From NCBI GenBank assembly GCA_905221615.1, contig CAJNDT010000598.1, positions 1 to 64,000 on the forward strand: 64,000 nt of DNA. The letters are read 5' to 3'. The first letter of the stretch is position 1. Every line of letters starts with the position of its first letter. The notes under the pieces were generated by a model, which saw nothing but the letters and a program-made list of their open reading frames with translations, was not told where the DNA came from and did not search any database. Both the position numbers and the translations under genes were made by a program. The stretch comes from Symbiodinium sp. CCMP2592. Lineage: Eukaryota; Sar; Dinophyceae; Suessiales; Symbiodiniaceae. Positions 31,525-42,541 of this stretch are shown here, piece after piece.

Positions 31525-32290
31525 CCTGAAGACTGTAAACGCGACTGCGGGCTCTCTCCGGAGGGCTCGGTCGGAGGCCGCGCGCGTTTCGGGGCGCGCG
31601 GCTCTGAAGACTCTAAACGCGACTGCGGGCTCTCTCCGGAGGGCTCTGTCGGAGGCCGCGCGCGTTTCGGGGCGCGCGGCTCTGAAGACTCTAAACGCGA
31701 CTGCGGGCTCTCTCCGGAGGGCTCTGTCGGAGGCCGCACGCGTTTCGGGGCGCGCGGCTCTGAAGACTCTAAACGCGACTGCGGGCTCTCTCCGGAGGGC
31801 TCTGTCGGAGGCCGGGCGCGTTTCGGTGCTCTGCGTCTCTGAAGACTCTAATGGCGACTGCGGTCTCCTCTCGTATGGCTCTGCCTGACGGCCGCCAAGC
31901 GCGTTTCGGGGCGCGCGGCTCTGAAGACTCTAAACGCGACTGCGGGCTCTCTCCGGAGGGCTCTGTCGGAGGCCGCGCGCGTTTCGGGGCGCGCGGCTCT
32001 GAAGACTCTAAACGCGACTGCGGGCTCTCTCCGGAGGGCTCTGTCGGAGGCCGCACGCGTTTCGGGGCGCGCGGCTCTGAAGACTCTAAACGCGACTGCG
32101 GGCTCTCTCCGGAGGGCTCTGTCGGAGGCCGCGCGCGTTTCGGGGCGCGCGGCTCTGAAGACTCTAAACGCGACTGCGGGCTCTCTCCGGAGGGCTCTGT
32201 CGGAGGCCGCGCGCGTTTCGGGGCGCGCGGCTCTGAAGACTCTAAATGCGACTGTGGGCTCTCTCTGGATTGTTCGGTCGGAGGGCGGCA
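31525..32290. repeat. 78-bp (26-codon) tandem repeat
   Basis: About ten units of exactly 78 bp (for example from 31603, 31681 and 31759) contain 'tctgaagactctaaacgcga', 'ctctccggagggctct' and 'cgcgcgtttcggggcgcg'. One unit near 31840-31910 is diverged. Because 78 is divisible by three, frames on both strands stay open. One plus frame repeats GSEDSKRDCGLSPEGSVGGR, another repeats LKTLNATAGSLRRALSEA, and the minus frame repeats ESPQSRLESSEPRAPKRA. There is no flanking domain or start that singles out one frame. Confidence 0.92.
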
Positions 32291-32299
32291 GGTCGGGCG

Positions 32300-34190
32300 A
32301 GATTTCCTGGAAGATACTAAATGCCACTCATGCAACGTATGGTATGGGCGGTGCGGCTGTATGTTGTGTGGATCTGGTCTTCGGCGAATGGTCGTGGAAC
32401 AGATGGTGCGAGCCCACTCATTGCTTCGAGGGTTGTCTTGAACTTGCTGGATTGTAGTTGCAGCAGATGGTCATGAGCTAGTCGAAACCGTTGCAAGATG
32501 TAGTGACGCACATAGTCTAGCGCAGGCACGGTATGAATGGCAAGTGTATTTTCGATTCACCTCGCGCGAGACTGCTGTCATCCAGACCTGGCCTTTAGCT
32601 GGTCAGACCGCTGCGGCTCTCCATTCCGGATCGCACGCTTGATCGGCTGCACTTCTCAATCCGACTCGCACAGTTTTGCAGGCCTTCCGTGCAACATCGA
32701 CATCGAGCCCTAGCGAGATGTCCACCAGACCAGATCAATGCGGCTTTCCATTTCGGATCGGACGCTTAACAGGCGGCGACACCGGAGCCTCCTGTATCGG
32801 ATCCAGCTTCGTTGCTCTGTACCGGAACCAGCTTCGTTGCTCTGTCACACTGCTTGCCCCTCTCAGCGAACCAAGGCACGGGTCCGGGCTTCATGACGTA
32901 GCCGAGACGGTTCGCATCCTGAACTCCTTCGATGCGCGCGATCAAGAGCCTGATGCGAGTCCTATCCTTCCAAGTCAGGTTTGCCAGGGCAGTTTGCATG
33001 TTGGCATCAGTGTTCCGGACGAAAAACGCCAAACAATTCTTCGAGCTCTTCAAAGAGACACTGCGTAAGTTCTCGACGACGTCGGCTTCTTCCACCATGA
33101 AGCGCGATTTGTCGGGCTTTCTGTCCGGCCGACGTTCATCACTCGAGGACCAGCTCGTCCCAGAGGCGTCCCCCGAAGACATTGCGAGCGCTCAATAGCA
33201 ATGGGGAGACAGCAATCCTCAACAGTTTCCACAGAAGAAGAAGAAATGGCTGCGGAAAGACAGAGGAGACAATCGGCAGCGAGAATGTGCATCTGCAATA
33301 GTTTCGATCGGTGCCGCCTCTCGGAAGTGTGAATAGGAACCCCATCTTCAACGCTCTTGAAAGATGATGCGAGCTTCCCAATCCAGGTCGCACACACACC
33401 ATTTTTCACGACCCGCAATCGTCGTTGCGAGCCAAGGTTCCAAAACTCGGACTAGTAATGCCGCCCGCACTATCCTACATGTCTCGACACCGATGCCGCC
33501 CCTTAGAAGTTCGGAGCTAACTGTCATCTTCGACGCACGCACTCGCTTGCACCCATATGCAGACGCGCGCCTACATTCACACACTTCTTTTTCATTCTTT
33601 CTCCACTCCTTCTCAGTCTTTATTCTGTTCTCATAACAAAGATAATCTTCACATGTGGGGTTATCCGGTCCTTTAGTTGTTTCCCTGCGTTTCTGTTTGT
33701 TGCCTGTCTTGCTTCATTCTTACGTTTTGCTGTCAGCTTTTTGCTCGCTATTTGTTGCTTCCCGCGATCTCCTGAGTACTGCTTGCTCGCTGTTTTAGCT
33801 TCCTGGCTCTCGTTGACTGCGCTCAGCTTCCCGATTACTGCTATCTGCGATTGCTTTTTTTGCTTCTTGCTTCTTTTTCCTGGTAGTACTTTTCTGCTTA
33901 GTAGTACTTGCCGTCTTTCATCATGTGTCAAAATTCTTCATCATATACTGAATTTCCCTTATCTTCCATGTCTTTCAATTTCTTTCAGCAGTGACAATAT
34001 CTTTTATCATGTTCAAAAATGTTCATGACTTTTCATCAGTTGCATATTATTTAGTAATTCTCCATCCTTCCGCATTATTGTCCATGTTCTTCATGGGTTT
34101 TCATGCTTTCCCGATAGAAACCATGATATTTCATCGCCTTTTCCTTGTTGTTTGCAAGCCTTTCTTGAAGCCATCAATGCTGTCACAAAG
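32300..34190. other. Low-copy region, weak ORFs only
   Basis: The best candidate is a minus-strand frame at 32766-33182 (139 codons, with KSSKNCLAFFVRNTDANMQT and KDRTRIRLLIARIEG), which reads like a helical protein but matches nothing I know. From about 33,590 to 34,190 the plus strand is T/C-rich with many 'ttcatc' and 'tttgctt' words and has no gene. Confidence 0.3.
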
Positions 34191-34440
34191 AAGCATCATG
34201 TCATCACCATGTTTGCAATGAGGAATGCTTCTGCAGATCATTTTGTTTGCGCATGGGAGGGAGTTGTCCCCGCCCCTCACCCCTTGTTTTAATTAACGCC
34301 ATCCACACTTGCCGTGTCCGAGAAGCGCCGTGTTATTACCAGAAATGGCAACGAAAGAGCATTGTGCTGCATGGCAAATTGCAGAGCACGCGCAAAGCAA
34401 GCAGTGCCATTAGTGATCAGGGCCATCTGCGGTTTCAGCG
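34190..34440 (+). repeat. Solo copies of the dispersed repeat and a satellite module
   Basis: 34197-34260 matches the 26135-26420 repeat ('atcatgtcatcaccatgttt'). 34341-34420 has 'acgaaagagcattgtgctgc' and 'aagcaagcagtgccattagt', which match the middle of the 390-bp satellite unit (26935-31053). The two occur here in the same order as in the 26-27 kb region, so a segment has probably been copied. Confidence 0.6.
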
Positions 34441-34443
34441 GCT

Positions 34444-35302
34444 TTGCCTTATGCGTTGATAAACGCTTCTGGCGGAGTGGAGCTCTTCCAAGATGTGGTG
34501 AACCAGATGAATGCTCGCCCTGAACATCAGCCTGCAGCGCCTTTTGAAGGGATGGTCGTCCTGCTCGAGAACGTGAGGCCGGTGTCTTCGCTAAAGGACC
34601 TGTCTCCTATTGGTTTGGTCGAATCAGTGTGCAAACCGAGCGCAACACTTGCAGCGGCTCGCACTGCCGATATCTGGCCTCTGCCTCCTGAGCAACTTGG
34701 TGGGTTGCCAGGGATTCAGGTTGCTGAGGTGGATTGAGGTGGTGTGGTTGGCAAACAGCATGATGGCTAGGAGTGCCATGTGCGATGATGGCCACGTGTT
34801 TCTCAAATTGACATCTCGGCAGCAATTGATAGCCTTGACCATGGGGCAGTTCAGGGGCTCGTTGCCCGATTCAACAGCCCTGAGGTTGCTACCGGCATGC
34901 GCTTCCTCAATAGTCTTCTTACCAACCAAATCTTGCATTTCAGTTTGTCGGGCGAAAATCGATCGCAGAAGATGTTTCGCGGCACAGCCACAGCCGAAGG
35001 TGGAATGCACTTCCCGAAGCTGTGCCCGAATTTTGTGTTTGCTGTTCGCTGATTGGGGTGAAGCTTGGATGCTTCGGGGAGAAGTGTCGCCCTTCACAGC
35101 TTTGTCCTTGGCCCTTTGGGCGCTCTTTTTTGTGGATGATGGACTGCTGCCTTTCACGGGGATGGCCCAAATATGACAGCTCCTGCCAGATATCATTCAA
35201 GCCCTGCATCACCTTGGCCTTGGCATTCATCGCGGCTGTTGGGCCGGCACGGGCGAGGGCCGTTGCCAGCCTGCTTTGCCTGGCGTGCAGGTGGTTTCTC
35301 AA
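34444..35302. other. Overlapping unassigned ORFs on both strands
   Basis: On the plus strand, 34444-34737 (98 codons including INASGGVELFQDVVNQMNAR) reads smoothly. On the minus strand, 34624-35196 (191 codons) and 34940-35302 (121 codons, with AAMNAKAKVMQGLNDIWQEL) also read like protein, and the latter looks the more natural of the two. No domain is recognised, and I cannot decide the coding strand. A decayed minus-strand gene with a frame change near 35,000-35,190 is one possibility. Confidence 0.25.
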
Positions 35303-36420
35303 GTCACATTCTTGGGCTGTAGTGTTGTCTGTTACTGCATCAGATGAGGAGGTGGCCCAGTTGTTAGGGCGTTTTTTTGCGTCTAGCCAACTATGTGTTG
35401 GATGGTAGGGTCAACAATTCCAAAGCGCACTCTTGATCAACATGCCGGTGGTTGTTTGAATTCGATGAAAGATTTGGTGGGTGGGCGCCCTCTTCTGCAG
35501 TGTTGCGGCTACGCTGAGTCCAGCATTGCACGCCGCTGGCTTGGCTACGGGTTTTTCGACAGCATCAGTCATGGGCCGATCTTTCCCAGTTTGCCTTGAC
35601 GCGTCATGCGGCGAAGTTGCGGGGACGATGCTGTAAAGGGTATCTTTGGGATGGTCTATGTGCTGTGCAGTGTTGGGGTTTGGTTGGGCATATGGTTCGC
35701 TCTTCTGCCTCAAGGTTGCCGTGTGCCGCTTTGACTTAGAGGTCCATATGGGAGCTTTGCATCAGGGCATGCGGCGGTCCAGACGCGGTTCCGATAAAGC
35801 CAATGCAGCTCGAGTGTCTCAATTCTTGCACTTACTACACGGGAGATGGGAGTCTGCCGAAAGCCGAGTTTCGTGGCCATCCTTGGAGTCGCAATGGGTG
35901 CACTATTGCGTGTGCTGAAAGGTGATGTGGCCTGCAATGTGGAGCTTGTTCCCGTCGAGCACATGTCGTTCAGCTGTCGTTGTTTACAAAAGTGTGCTTC
36001 AGGGATCCCACCCTTTTTGCCGCGCAGTTTCGGGACGATTGCAGTTGAGTGAGTTCCGCATGCGTGAGGGGAGGGTTTCATTCTTGAGCTCCATCTCGGA
36101 GAGCAAGTTTCAGTCGTTGGAGCTCCTAATGTTAATTTTGGACGCTCCATGCCAATGTGATATGGTACATCTCATGTTAGGTTATATTTTTGCGAAATGT
36201 CTGCTGTTGCCATTCTTTCGCTTCCGTCCTCAGCTAGCATGCTGTGTGGTGTTCCCGTGCAGCGGATGTCCATAGTGTCGTTTGAACCTTGATTTTGGAC
36301 ACCCTAAGTGGTGCGGCGTTGTGCTGCTGTGAAGTGGCATTGTGCTGCTGAGTGGGTGTCCTGTGCATGTAGTTGCGCTGGTGGATGCCGGGACTCGAGA
36401 GCGCTGAGAGAAAGGTTAGT
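35303..36420. other. Non-coding low-copy sequence
   Basis: Only short overlapping ORFs without any preferred frame are present. No repeat array, RNA gene or recognisable motif is seen. Confidence 0.4.
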
Positions 36421-36424
36421 GCCA

Positions 36425-37085
36425 CGAGCAACAAAGGAGCATGATCAAGATGTTCGGCCGGCACATGCAGAATCGAGGGATGAACAGCGATTAACACGAC
36501 ATTTTTGCTATGATACATGTTTTACAAGCAGTGCGATTAGTGAGTAGAATTTGATTAGTGTCCTGGGACATTCAAAAAAGGAGCGCGATCAAGATGTTCG
36601 TAGAATCAAGCGATTCAAGCTTGTGTGTGTGTGGCGATGGAAATCAAAGATCAAAGAAGTGCCTTATGGTTGATTGTAAGAAGCAACGTTCGGTAATCGA
36701 AAATATATTTGATAGGATCCGTGAAGACGGCAAAAATTGAAATGTTTGTTCAGGTCGTGCTGTTTGGCCGCGGCCAGGGCACAGAATGCAAGGCCGTTTG
36801 ATTTGCAAGATGTTTGGCGTCGTCGCGCACCTGCAAGCATGAGCACCGAAAGAGCGCTTGGGCTGCAGGGCAGATACCCTGGCCAAAACGAGCAGTGCGA
36901 TTAGTGATTAGAATTTGACTCGTATCCCGGGGCCATTCGCAAGCGGCAAGGGAGCATAATCAAGATGTGCGGCAGAATCAAGCGATTCAACCTTGCGAGT
37001 TGTCATGCGAGACGCTGTTGTGTTTGACGATGGAAATCAAAGACCAAAGATGCCTTATGGTTGATTGTGATCGAAGAAGCAAAGT
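36425..37085 (+). repeat. Two diverged copies of the 390-bp satellite unit
   Basis: 36435-36720 carries 'atgttcggccggcacatgca' and 'agcagtgcgattagtgagta'. 36711-37085 carries 'gataggatccgtgaagacgg', 'gctgtttggccgcggccagg' and 'gcatgagcaccgaaagagcg'. Both have internal deletions and substitutions compared with the array at 26935-31053, 5.4 kb away, so they are older outliers. Confidence 0.85.
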
Positions 37086-37670
37086 TCCATTGCGGTCGGG
37101 AAGGGTGTCTGCCGCACCGCTCGCACCGCCCGCACCGCCCGCGAAAGACCCCGTACCACGACCATACGAAGACTTGATTTGCACCATCTGTCTCTCCATT
37201 GGTCCATCGAGGATCGAAGAAACATGATTACCAGCATCGGCAACTCCTGCTGGTGCCTTGCTCGTTCATTTGAAAATCAAAGGGCATCCGCCAGTTGCAG
37301 CCTTGCTGTCACTGGCTTTGGTGCCTGACTTGGCTGCTAGCTTACAGGTTCGAGTCATCGGAGGCTTGAGGCATTCGAGGCTGTCACATGCGTTCCATGA
37401 TTCTCCATCTTAGCTTGCCGCAGCTGCGTCAGGTGTTGACTGCTACTTTGGGCGTTTTGATGCTTGCAACTCTTCTTACGGCTGCGCTGGCGCTTGGGAG
37501 TTTTGTGGTCCCAAGTGCTGCTCTCCGAAAAGGTTGTGCTCAGATGTACCATGCAATTCCATACCACCAAGTCGCTGCACTGTCCTCGTTGTCGCCTTAC
37601 AGCGCTGTGCTTGAGAGTGTATCGCCGAGTGAAATAGGATTCTCGTGATTGTGACTGTGTGACATAAGGT
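37086..37670. other. Low-copy spacer between two satellites
   Basis: A Pro/Ala stretch (APLAPPAPPAKDPV, 37110-37160) and a short plus ORF (37388-37648) with a hydrophobic middle (LATLLTAALALGSFVV) are visible. Neither has a recognisable domain or context. Confidence 0.25.
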
Positions 37671-38835
37671 GATGCATGAAGGCATCAGCGACGAAAGCGT
37701 GCAGTGCTGCATGGCACATCGCCAGAGCACGTGCAACAAAACACATGTGGAAATATTGGGTGATGCATGAAGGCGTCAGCAACAGAAGTGTGCTGCAGCG
37801 CTGATAGCGCGTCGCCAGGGCACGTGCAACAGAACAAATGTGCAAGCATTGAGTGATGCATGAAGGCATCAGCGACGAAAGCGTGCAGTGCTGCATGGCA
37901 CATCGCCAGAGCACGTGCAACAAAACACATGTGGAAATATTGGGTGATGCATGAAGGCGTCAGCAACAGAAGTGTGCTGCAGCGCTGATAGCGCGTCGCC
38001 AGGGCACGTGCAACAGAACAAATGTGCAAGCATTGAGTGATGCATGAAGGCATCAGCGACGAAAGCGTGCAGTGCTGCATGGCACATCGCCAGAGCACGT
38101 GCAACAAAACACATGTGGAAATATTGGGTGATGCATGAAGGCGTCAGCAACAGAAGTGTGCTGCAGCGCTGATAGCGCGTCGCCAGGGCACGTGCAACAG
38201 AACAAATGTGCAAGCATTGAGTGATGCATGAAGGCATCAGCGACGAAAGCGTGCAGTGCTGCATGGCACATCGCCAGAGCACGTGCAACAAAACACATGT
38301 GGAAATATTGGGTGATGCATGAAGGCGTCAGCAACAGAAGTGTGCTGCAGCGCTGATAGCGCGTCGCCAGGGCACGTGCAACAGAACAAATGTGCAAGCA
38401 TTGAGTGATGCATGAAGGCATCAGCGACGAAAGCGTGCAGTGCTGCATGGCACATCGCCAGAGCACGTGCAACAAAACACATGTGGAAATATTGGGTGAT
38501 GCATGAAGGCGTCAGCAACAGAAGTGTGCTGCAGCGCTGATAGCGCGTCGCCAGGGCACGTGCAACAGAACAAATGTGCAAGCATTGAGTGATGCATGAA
38601 GGCATCAGCGACGAAAGCGTGCAGTGCTGCATGGCACATCGCCAGAGCACGTGCAACAAAGCACATGTGGAAATATTGGGTGATGCATGAAGGCGTCAGC
38701 AACAGAAGTGTGCAGTGCTGATGGCACGTCGCCAGGGCACGTGCAACAAAACACATGTGCAAACATTGAATGATGCATGAAGGCGTCAGCGACAGAAGTG
38801 TGCAGCGCTGCATGGCACATCGCCAGGGCACGGCG
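37671..38835. repeat. 184-bp dimeric higher-order satellite
   Basis: The repeat 'gatgcatgaaggcatcagcg' recurs at 37671, 37855, 38039, 38223, 38407 and 38591, exactly 184 bp apart. Each 184-bp unit is two related monomers of about 91 and 93 bp (the second begins 'gatgcatgaaggcgtcagca'). Successive 184-bp units look identical over most of the array (the 140-codon minus frame is the same four times), while monomers within a unit differ clearly. The last 130 bp (38700-38835) are diverged edge monomers. This matches the structure of homogenised higher-order satellites. Confidence 0.95.
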
Positions 38836-39642
38836 ATGCTGACCCCGCGGTGCCCGAACCCGTATACTAGTCACGCGCTACTTGAGCCTAGGGTGCGGGA
38901 GGGGGGACAATTACGTACCTTGCACTCGCAAACTGGCAAAAAAGCATCCGGTCTTCCTGCGCACTACGCAGAACAGCATCGCAGGTGCATCGCTTTCTGC
39001 ACTTCAGAGGCTTTTAAGTTGCACCTCCGGAGCATCCTCCAGAGTTGGCGCACAAGGGCCTGACCTAAACTAACCATGTACCTTAGTGTTCGTTGGCACC
39101 TTTTTAGCATGCCTGAGCAAGACCTTTTTGGCTCGCCTTTGCGCACGTTCAGCCTCCCTAACACCAGCAATGGAGCTGTGTTGCTGCGGAGTGCGGAACC
39201 ATGGCGCGGCCCTGAGATCTTGCTGTGCATGCGCCTTGGTGTTTGTTTTGCATTTGCGCCGTCCCAACTTACCGAGGAACGCAGCAGAGCAAGACAATTT
39301 CCCAGGACAAGCTACACCACATGATCTCACAGCATGCCTCGAGGCATGGTTCATCTAGGTTTCTAGGTGCTTGACCTCCTCTTAGAGCTTGGCCCGATTG
39401 TTGGCCCGCTTCTCCAGGTCGCAATTCATCAAAGACCAGCCAATCTATGTATTGCCGCTGTCAACGGGCCAATCTTTGTCAAGCTTGCCGCAGCCAGTGC
39501 CCTGGCTGATCTTGGCAACGCATGGTGACACTGGGCTTGGCCTTTGAAGTGCCGGCTTCAGACATGTAGCGCCAGCAGAGCTCCAATTCCCGGTTTCGAT
39601 AGGCTGTTTTTGAAGCTTCAGACTAGAGGGGCTAGTTGAAAA
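38836..39642. other. Low-copy sequence, weak ORFs
   Basis: The plus ORF 38770-39063 starts in the satellite and gains a protein-like tail (HYAEQHRRCIAFCTSEAFKL). Opposed ORFs cover 39070-39358. No family is recognised and no frame stands out. Confidence 0.25.
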
Positions 39643-40257
39643 ATGGCTTGCCTGCAACCAGCCCAGGTGCGAGAAAACCTGGGCAAAGTTGACAAAACGA
39701 GCTACGGGCATCTTGACAACCTGGATGCTTTCGGGGCTGTGTCGCTTCAGTTCAAGAAGGACGCGGGCACGAAGTCAGTGACGCAAAAACATGACGAGTA
39801 TTGCATATATGCAGATCTTTTGGATGGTCACCGTGCCGTGAATCCTGCGACAGCGCGCTGGTCATGGGCCACGCTCGGCCACACCCAAATGATTCTTGAC
39901 CTTCTCAGCTGCCGCACCACTTTTCCGTGCAGTCTGTGTTGTGCTCATAACGTGCAGGCAGCAGAGGCTCTGCTGCCATGGCAGTTTAAGTTGCGTGTGA
40001 ATGCCTTCATTCCCGAGCTTCTTGGATGCCCTGTAGCTGCCAGTCTGAAACCTTGTCCTGCCCGTTGGGACACGTTCATGGCAGGCTCACAAATTTGCAT
40101 CATTATGTTTTGTCTGCATTTGCGGATCATGCAAAAACCCAGGCAAATGGGTGTGGTTCTGAAGGATTACGCCAGTGAGTTAGCCTCTGCACGCTGTAGC
40201 CAACCACTTCGGACGATGAAGCGTGCGTGGAAACTGATGATGAGCTTGACGTTGTGA
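39643..40257 (+). CDS. Hypothetical ORF, 204 codons
   Basis: The open frame contains KVDKTSYGHLDNLDAFGAVS, several Cys residues (CRTTFPCSLCCAH, CPVAASLKPCPARWD) and a helical end. It is the longest smooth frame in its area and no longer frame competes on the other strand. I recognise no domain. The CxxCC-H cluster could bind metal but does not fit a named finger. It may be an exon of a larger gene or a decayed element ORF. Confidence 0.35.
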   Translation: MACLQPAQVRENLGKVDKTSYGHLDNLDAFGAVSLQFKKDAGTKSVTQKHDEYCIYADLLDGHRAVNPATARWSWATLGHTQMILDLLSCRTTFPCSLCCAHNVQAAEALLPWQFKLRVNAFIPELLGCPVAASLKPCPARWDTFMAGSQICIIMFCLHLRIMQKPRQMGVVLKDYASELASARCSQPLRTMKRAWKLMMSLTL

Positions 40258-42130
40258 TGATGTTTTCTTGATTCATTGTAATGCCGTGAGGTTGATATGT
40301 CGATGTTTGTAGCTGCCACAGTCCCATTCTTGCTACTTGTACCATTGGCATGTTGCAGGAGTCCTCACTGCTGTGGCACTTGTCCTGCATGCGTTTTCGT
40401 CCTGGCTGCAGCATGTTTCAAAAGTACGTCACACTGACCTGGTTGCTGATGTTTTCGTTCGTTACTAGTTAGTTACTCCCATCGACTCCACGTTCGCAAG
40501 CAGGACAAAAGGCCCTGACAGGTCTTCTTGCTTTTGTACAAACTACTACAACGTACAACTTTGACTTCTTCGCAGACTTCTCCGCCGTTTGCCTGAAATT
40601 TTGCATTCCTCAGTATTCTTGCTTCTCTCGAAGCATGCAAGTCTCCCAGATACCACGGGGATAGAGTTTCTTCATGAGTTTTTTTCGTGCGCTTTTGCAC
40701 GCTAATGCGAGGTTGGCACGTTGTTTACTCATCCACGTTACAAATATTGAAAACCCAAACTACTGTTCGTGGCGATGTCAAGATCATCAGCGTTTGTTGC
40801 ACGTAGGTTTGCAAGATAGCCTTGCTTCTTGTACCAACAGGTGTTGAGAATTTTGTTTGTTCAGAATGGTCGCTTGATGCGGGCTTCGATTCTGGACGCC
40901 CGCATGATGGCTCTTGCCGTGGTAATAGGGAGGCTTAGGCACCAACGAAGACCAATCTTTTGAAGCCTTGCGGTTGGCCACCCGAGCGTTACCCGCATAT
41001 CCGTTCGCTTGTAAGAATTGGCTGCCACGTATCGTTGCGAATTTCAACGTGATGCCCTGTGCAGCTTGCAGGACAGCACGCCGGACTTCTACTTGGTCTC
41101 AAAGAATGTGTTCGATGCGTCTTATGCGATTGTGGACTCAGAGATGGTGGTCACAAAGAATCCAAAGCTGGCCGGTGCGTTCAAAGCGTTTTTTCCAGAC
41201 ATGCCTGAAGGTGTAGCAGCGGCCATCAAGAACACGCCGGTAGCCATGGTGTCAACGAGTGATTTGGGCGTTGGGAAGGATCAGGCAGGATCTGCTGCTG
41301 TAGAGTTGGCTGTTGCGTGCTGCAAGCCAAAATGACTCTGTGAGGCCTTCAAAATATCATCGCCATGGGGTGATACACAGGAGAAGCCACAAGGTATGGA
41401 TGCTTGGATCGTGGTATCTGGCACCAGCAATCGGCCAGAGTATTACCTTTGCAGCGTGGCTGATGCCTTAAGATTTTCACAGGTATTTGGCAAACATGGG
41501 GTTCACTCTGTTTCAGGTTAAGCATGGTTAAGCGCGTGTTCTTCAAGCAGGGGCTCTGACAAGGATAAGAGCGTGGAGGTGGGGTTTTCCCATAAAGAGC
41601 ACGATGTGCAATTCAGAAATTAAGATTGCTGTTCTGGGGATGCTGGGTGCTAGAGAAGATTTAATCAGGGGATTATGGGAGTTGCTGGCATGGGTATTTC
41701 GTGGATTTTTTTGCGCCATACGACTTGATTCAGGGTGTGCTTTGGGTGTCTCTCAAGTCCTGGTCCGTCTGGATTCTGTTCCGGATGCTGCTTGGGGTGC
41801 AGTTTCGGATCCTGATGTTGGTACGAGGGGTGCCAGTCTTTATGAGCAGCATCTGTACGCCAGTATATTCAGTAATGTAGGAACTACGGCTGACTTGCTG
41901 AGCGGGCCATTGGAGGGTGGGTTGTCGGAAGTTGCGTGCATCATTGCCATTTTGCTTGCATGGTTGGCGTGCAAGCTTGATAGTAGTCTGCTGTAGGCAG
42001 TGCACGTAGTATTTGTAGCAACTGGATGCCCATGTCCTCTTCCTTATCGGCTGCATGTCTTGCTTTCCAGAATGCATGCACACCCAGGCAATGCGGATGA
42101 GAATGGCCTACCATTGGGATACACACGCTT
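40258..42130. other. Low-copy region with one possible small exon
   Basis: Within it, plus frame 41018-41335 (YRCEFQRDALCSLQDSTPDF, then VDSEMVVTKNPKLAGAFKAF, ending CCKPK) reads like protein but is short and unassigned. Plus frame 41604-41996 is weaker. The rest shows no gene or repeat. Confidence 0.3.
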
Positions 42131-42541
42131 GTGATCAAAGATGTCTGCTATCTGCTATCGGGAAAAGCAGCTGCAGCAAGCGTGAACATGTTTCTCAGAC
42201 CTTTTCCTGAATGTTCCGGTAACTTTCATTTTGGCTTCAAATTTGGAAGCCATACGGGTTGTTACCTGTGCAATCCAGGCTTGAATCACCCACCGCGTGT
42301 TTGTGCTGATCTCCCGTTATCTCTGGTTGTTGGGTGTGAAAAAATGAGGTCGTACTATTGGGAATCAAAAGCATTGCTGGGTAGGTTGGGAAATCTTGAA
42401 CCGTGCGCAGAACAAGAGGCATGTTCCAAGAGCAAACACATCATTGCACTATTCGACACTTGGTCATCCATTTTTGTCATGATCAGAGTTTCTTGGACAG
42501 CGCCTGATTTACGGCATGGCAAGAAATTGGAGGGAAACTGA
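42131..42541 (+). CDS. Hypothetical ORF, 137 codons
   Basis: The frame runs through MFLRPFPECSGNFHFGFKFG, then GCYLCNPG and SLVVGCEKMRSYYWESKALL. The Cys spacing is irregular and no domain is evident. It could equally be chance open sequence. Confidence 0.25.
   Translation: MIKDVCYLLSGKAAAASVNMFLRPFPECSGNFHFGFKFGSHTGCYLCNPGLNHPPRVCADLPLSLVVGCEKMRSYYWESKALLGRLGNLEPCAEQEACSKSKHIIALFDTWSSIFVMIRVSWTAPDLRHGKKLEGN

Noticed and set aside
37685..38831. Four identical 140-codon minus-strand ORFs
   Set aside because: They are produced by the 184-bp satellite. Identity reflects array homogenisation, and there is no domain or start context.
42224..42240. Spliced-leader-like text 'tttcattttggcttcaa'
   Set aside because: It resembles the end of the dinoflagellate spliced leader (CCATTTTGGCTCAAG) only with an extra base and mismatches. 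The conserved 5' part is absent, so chance is likely.
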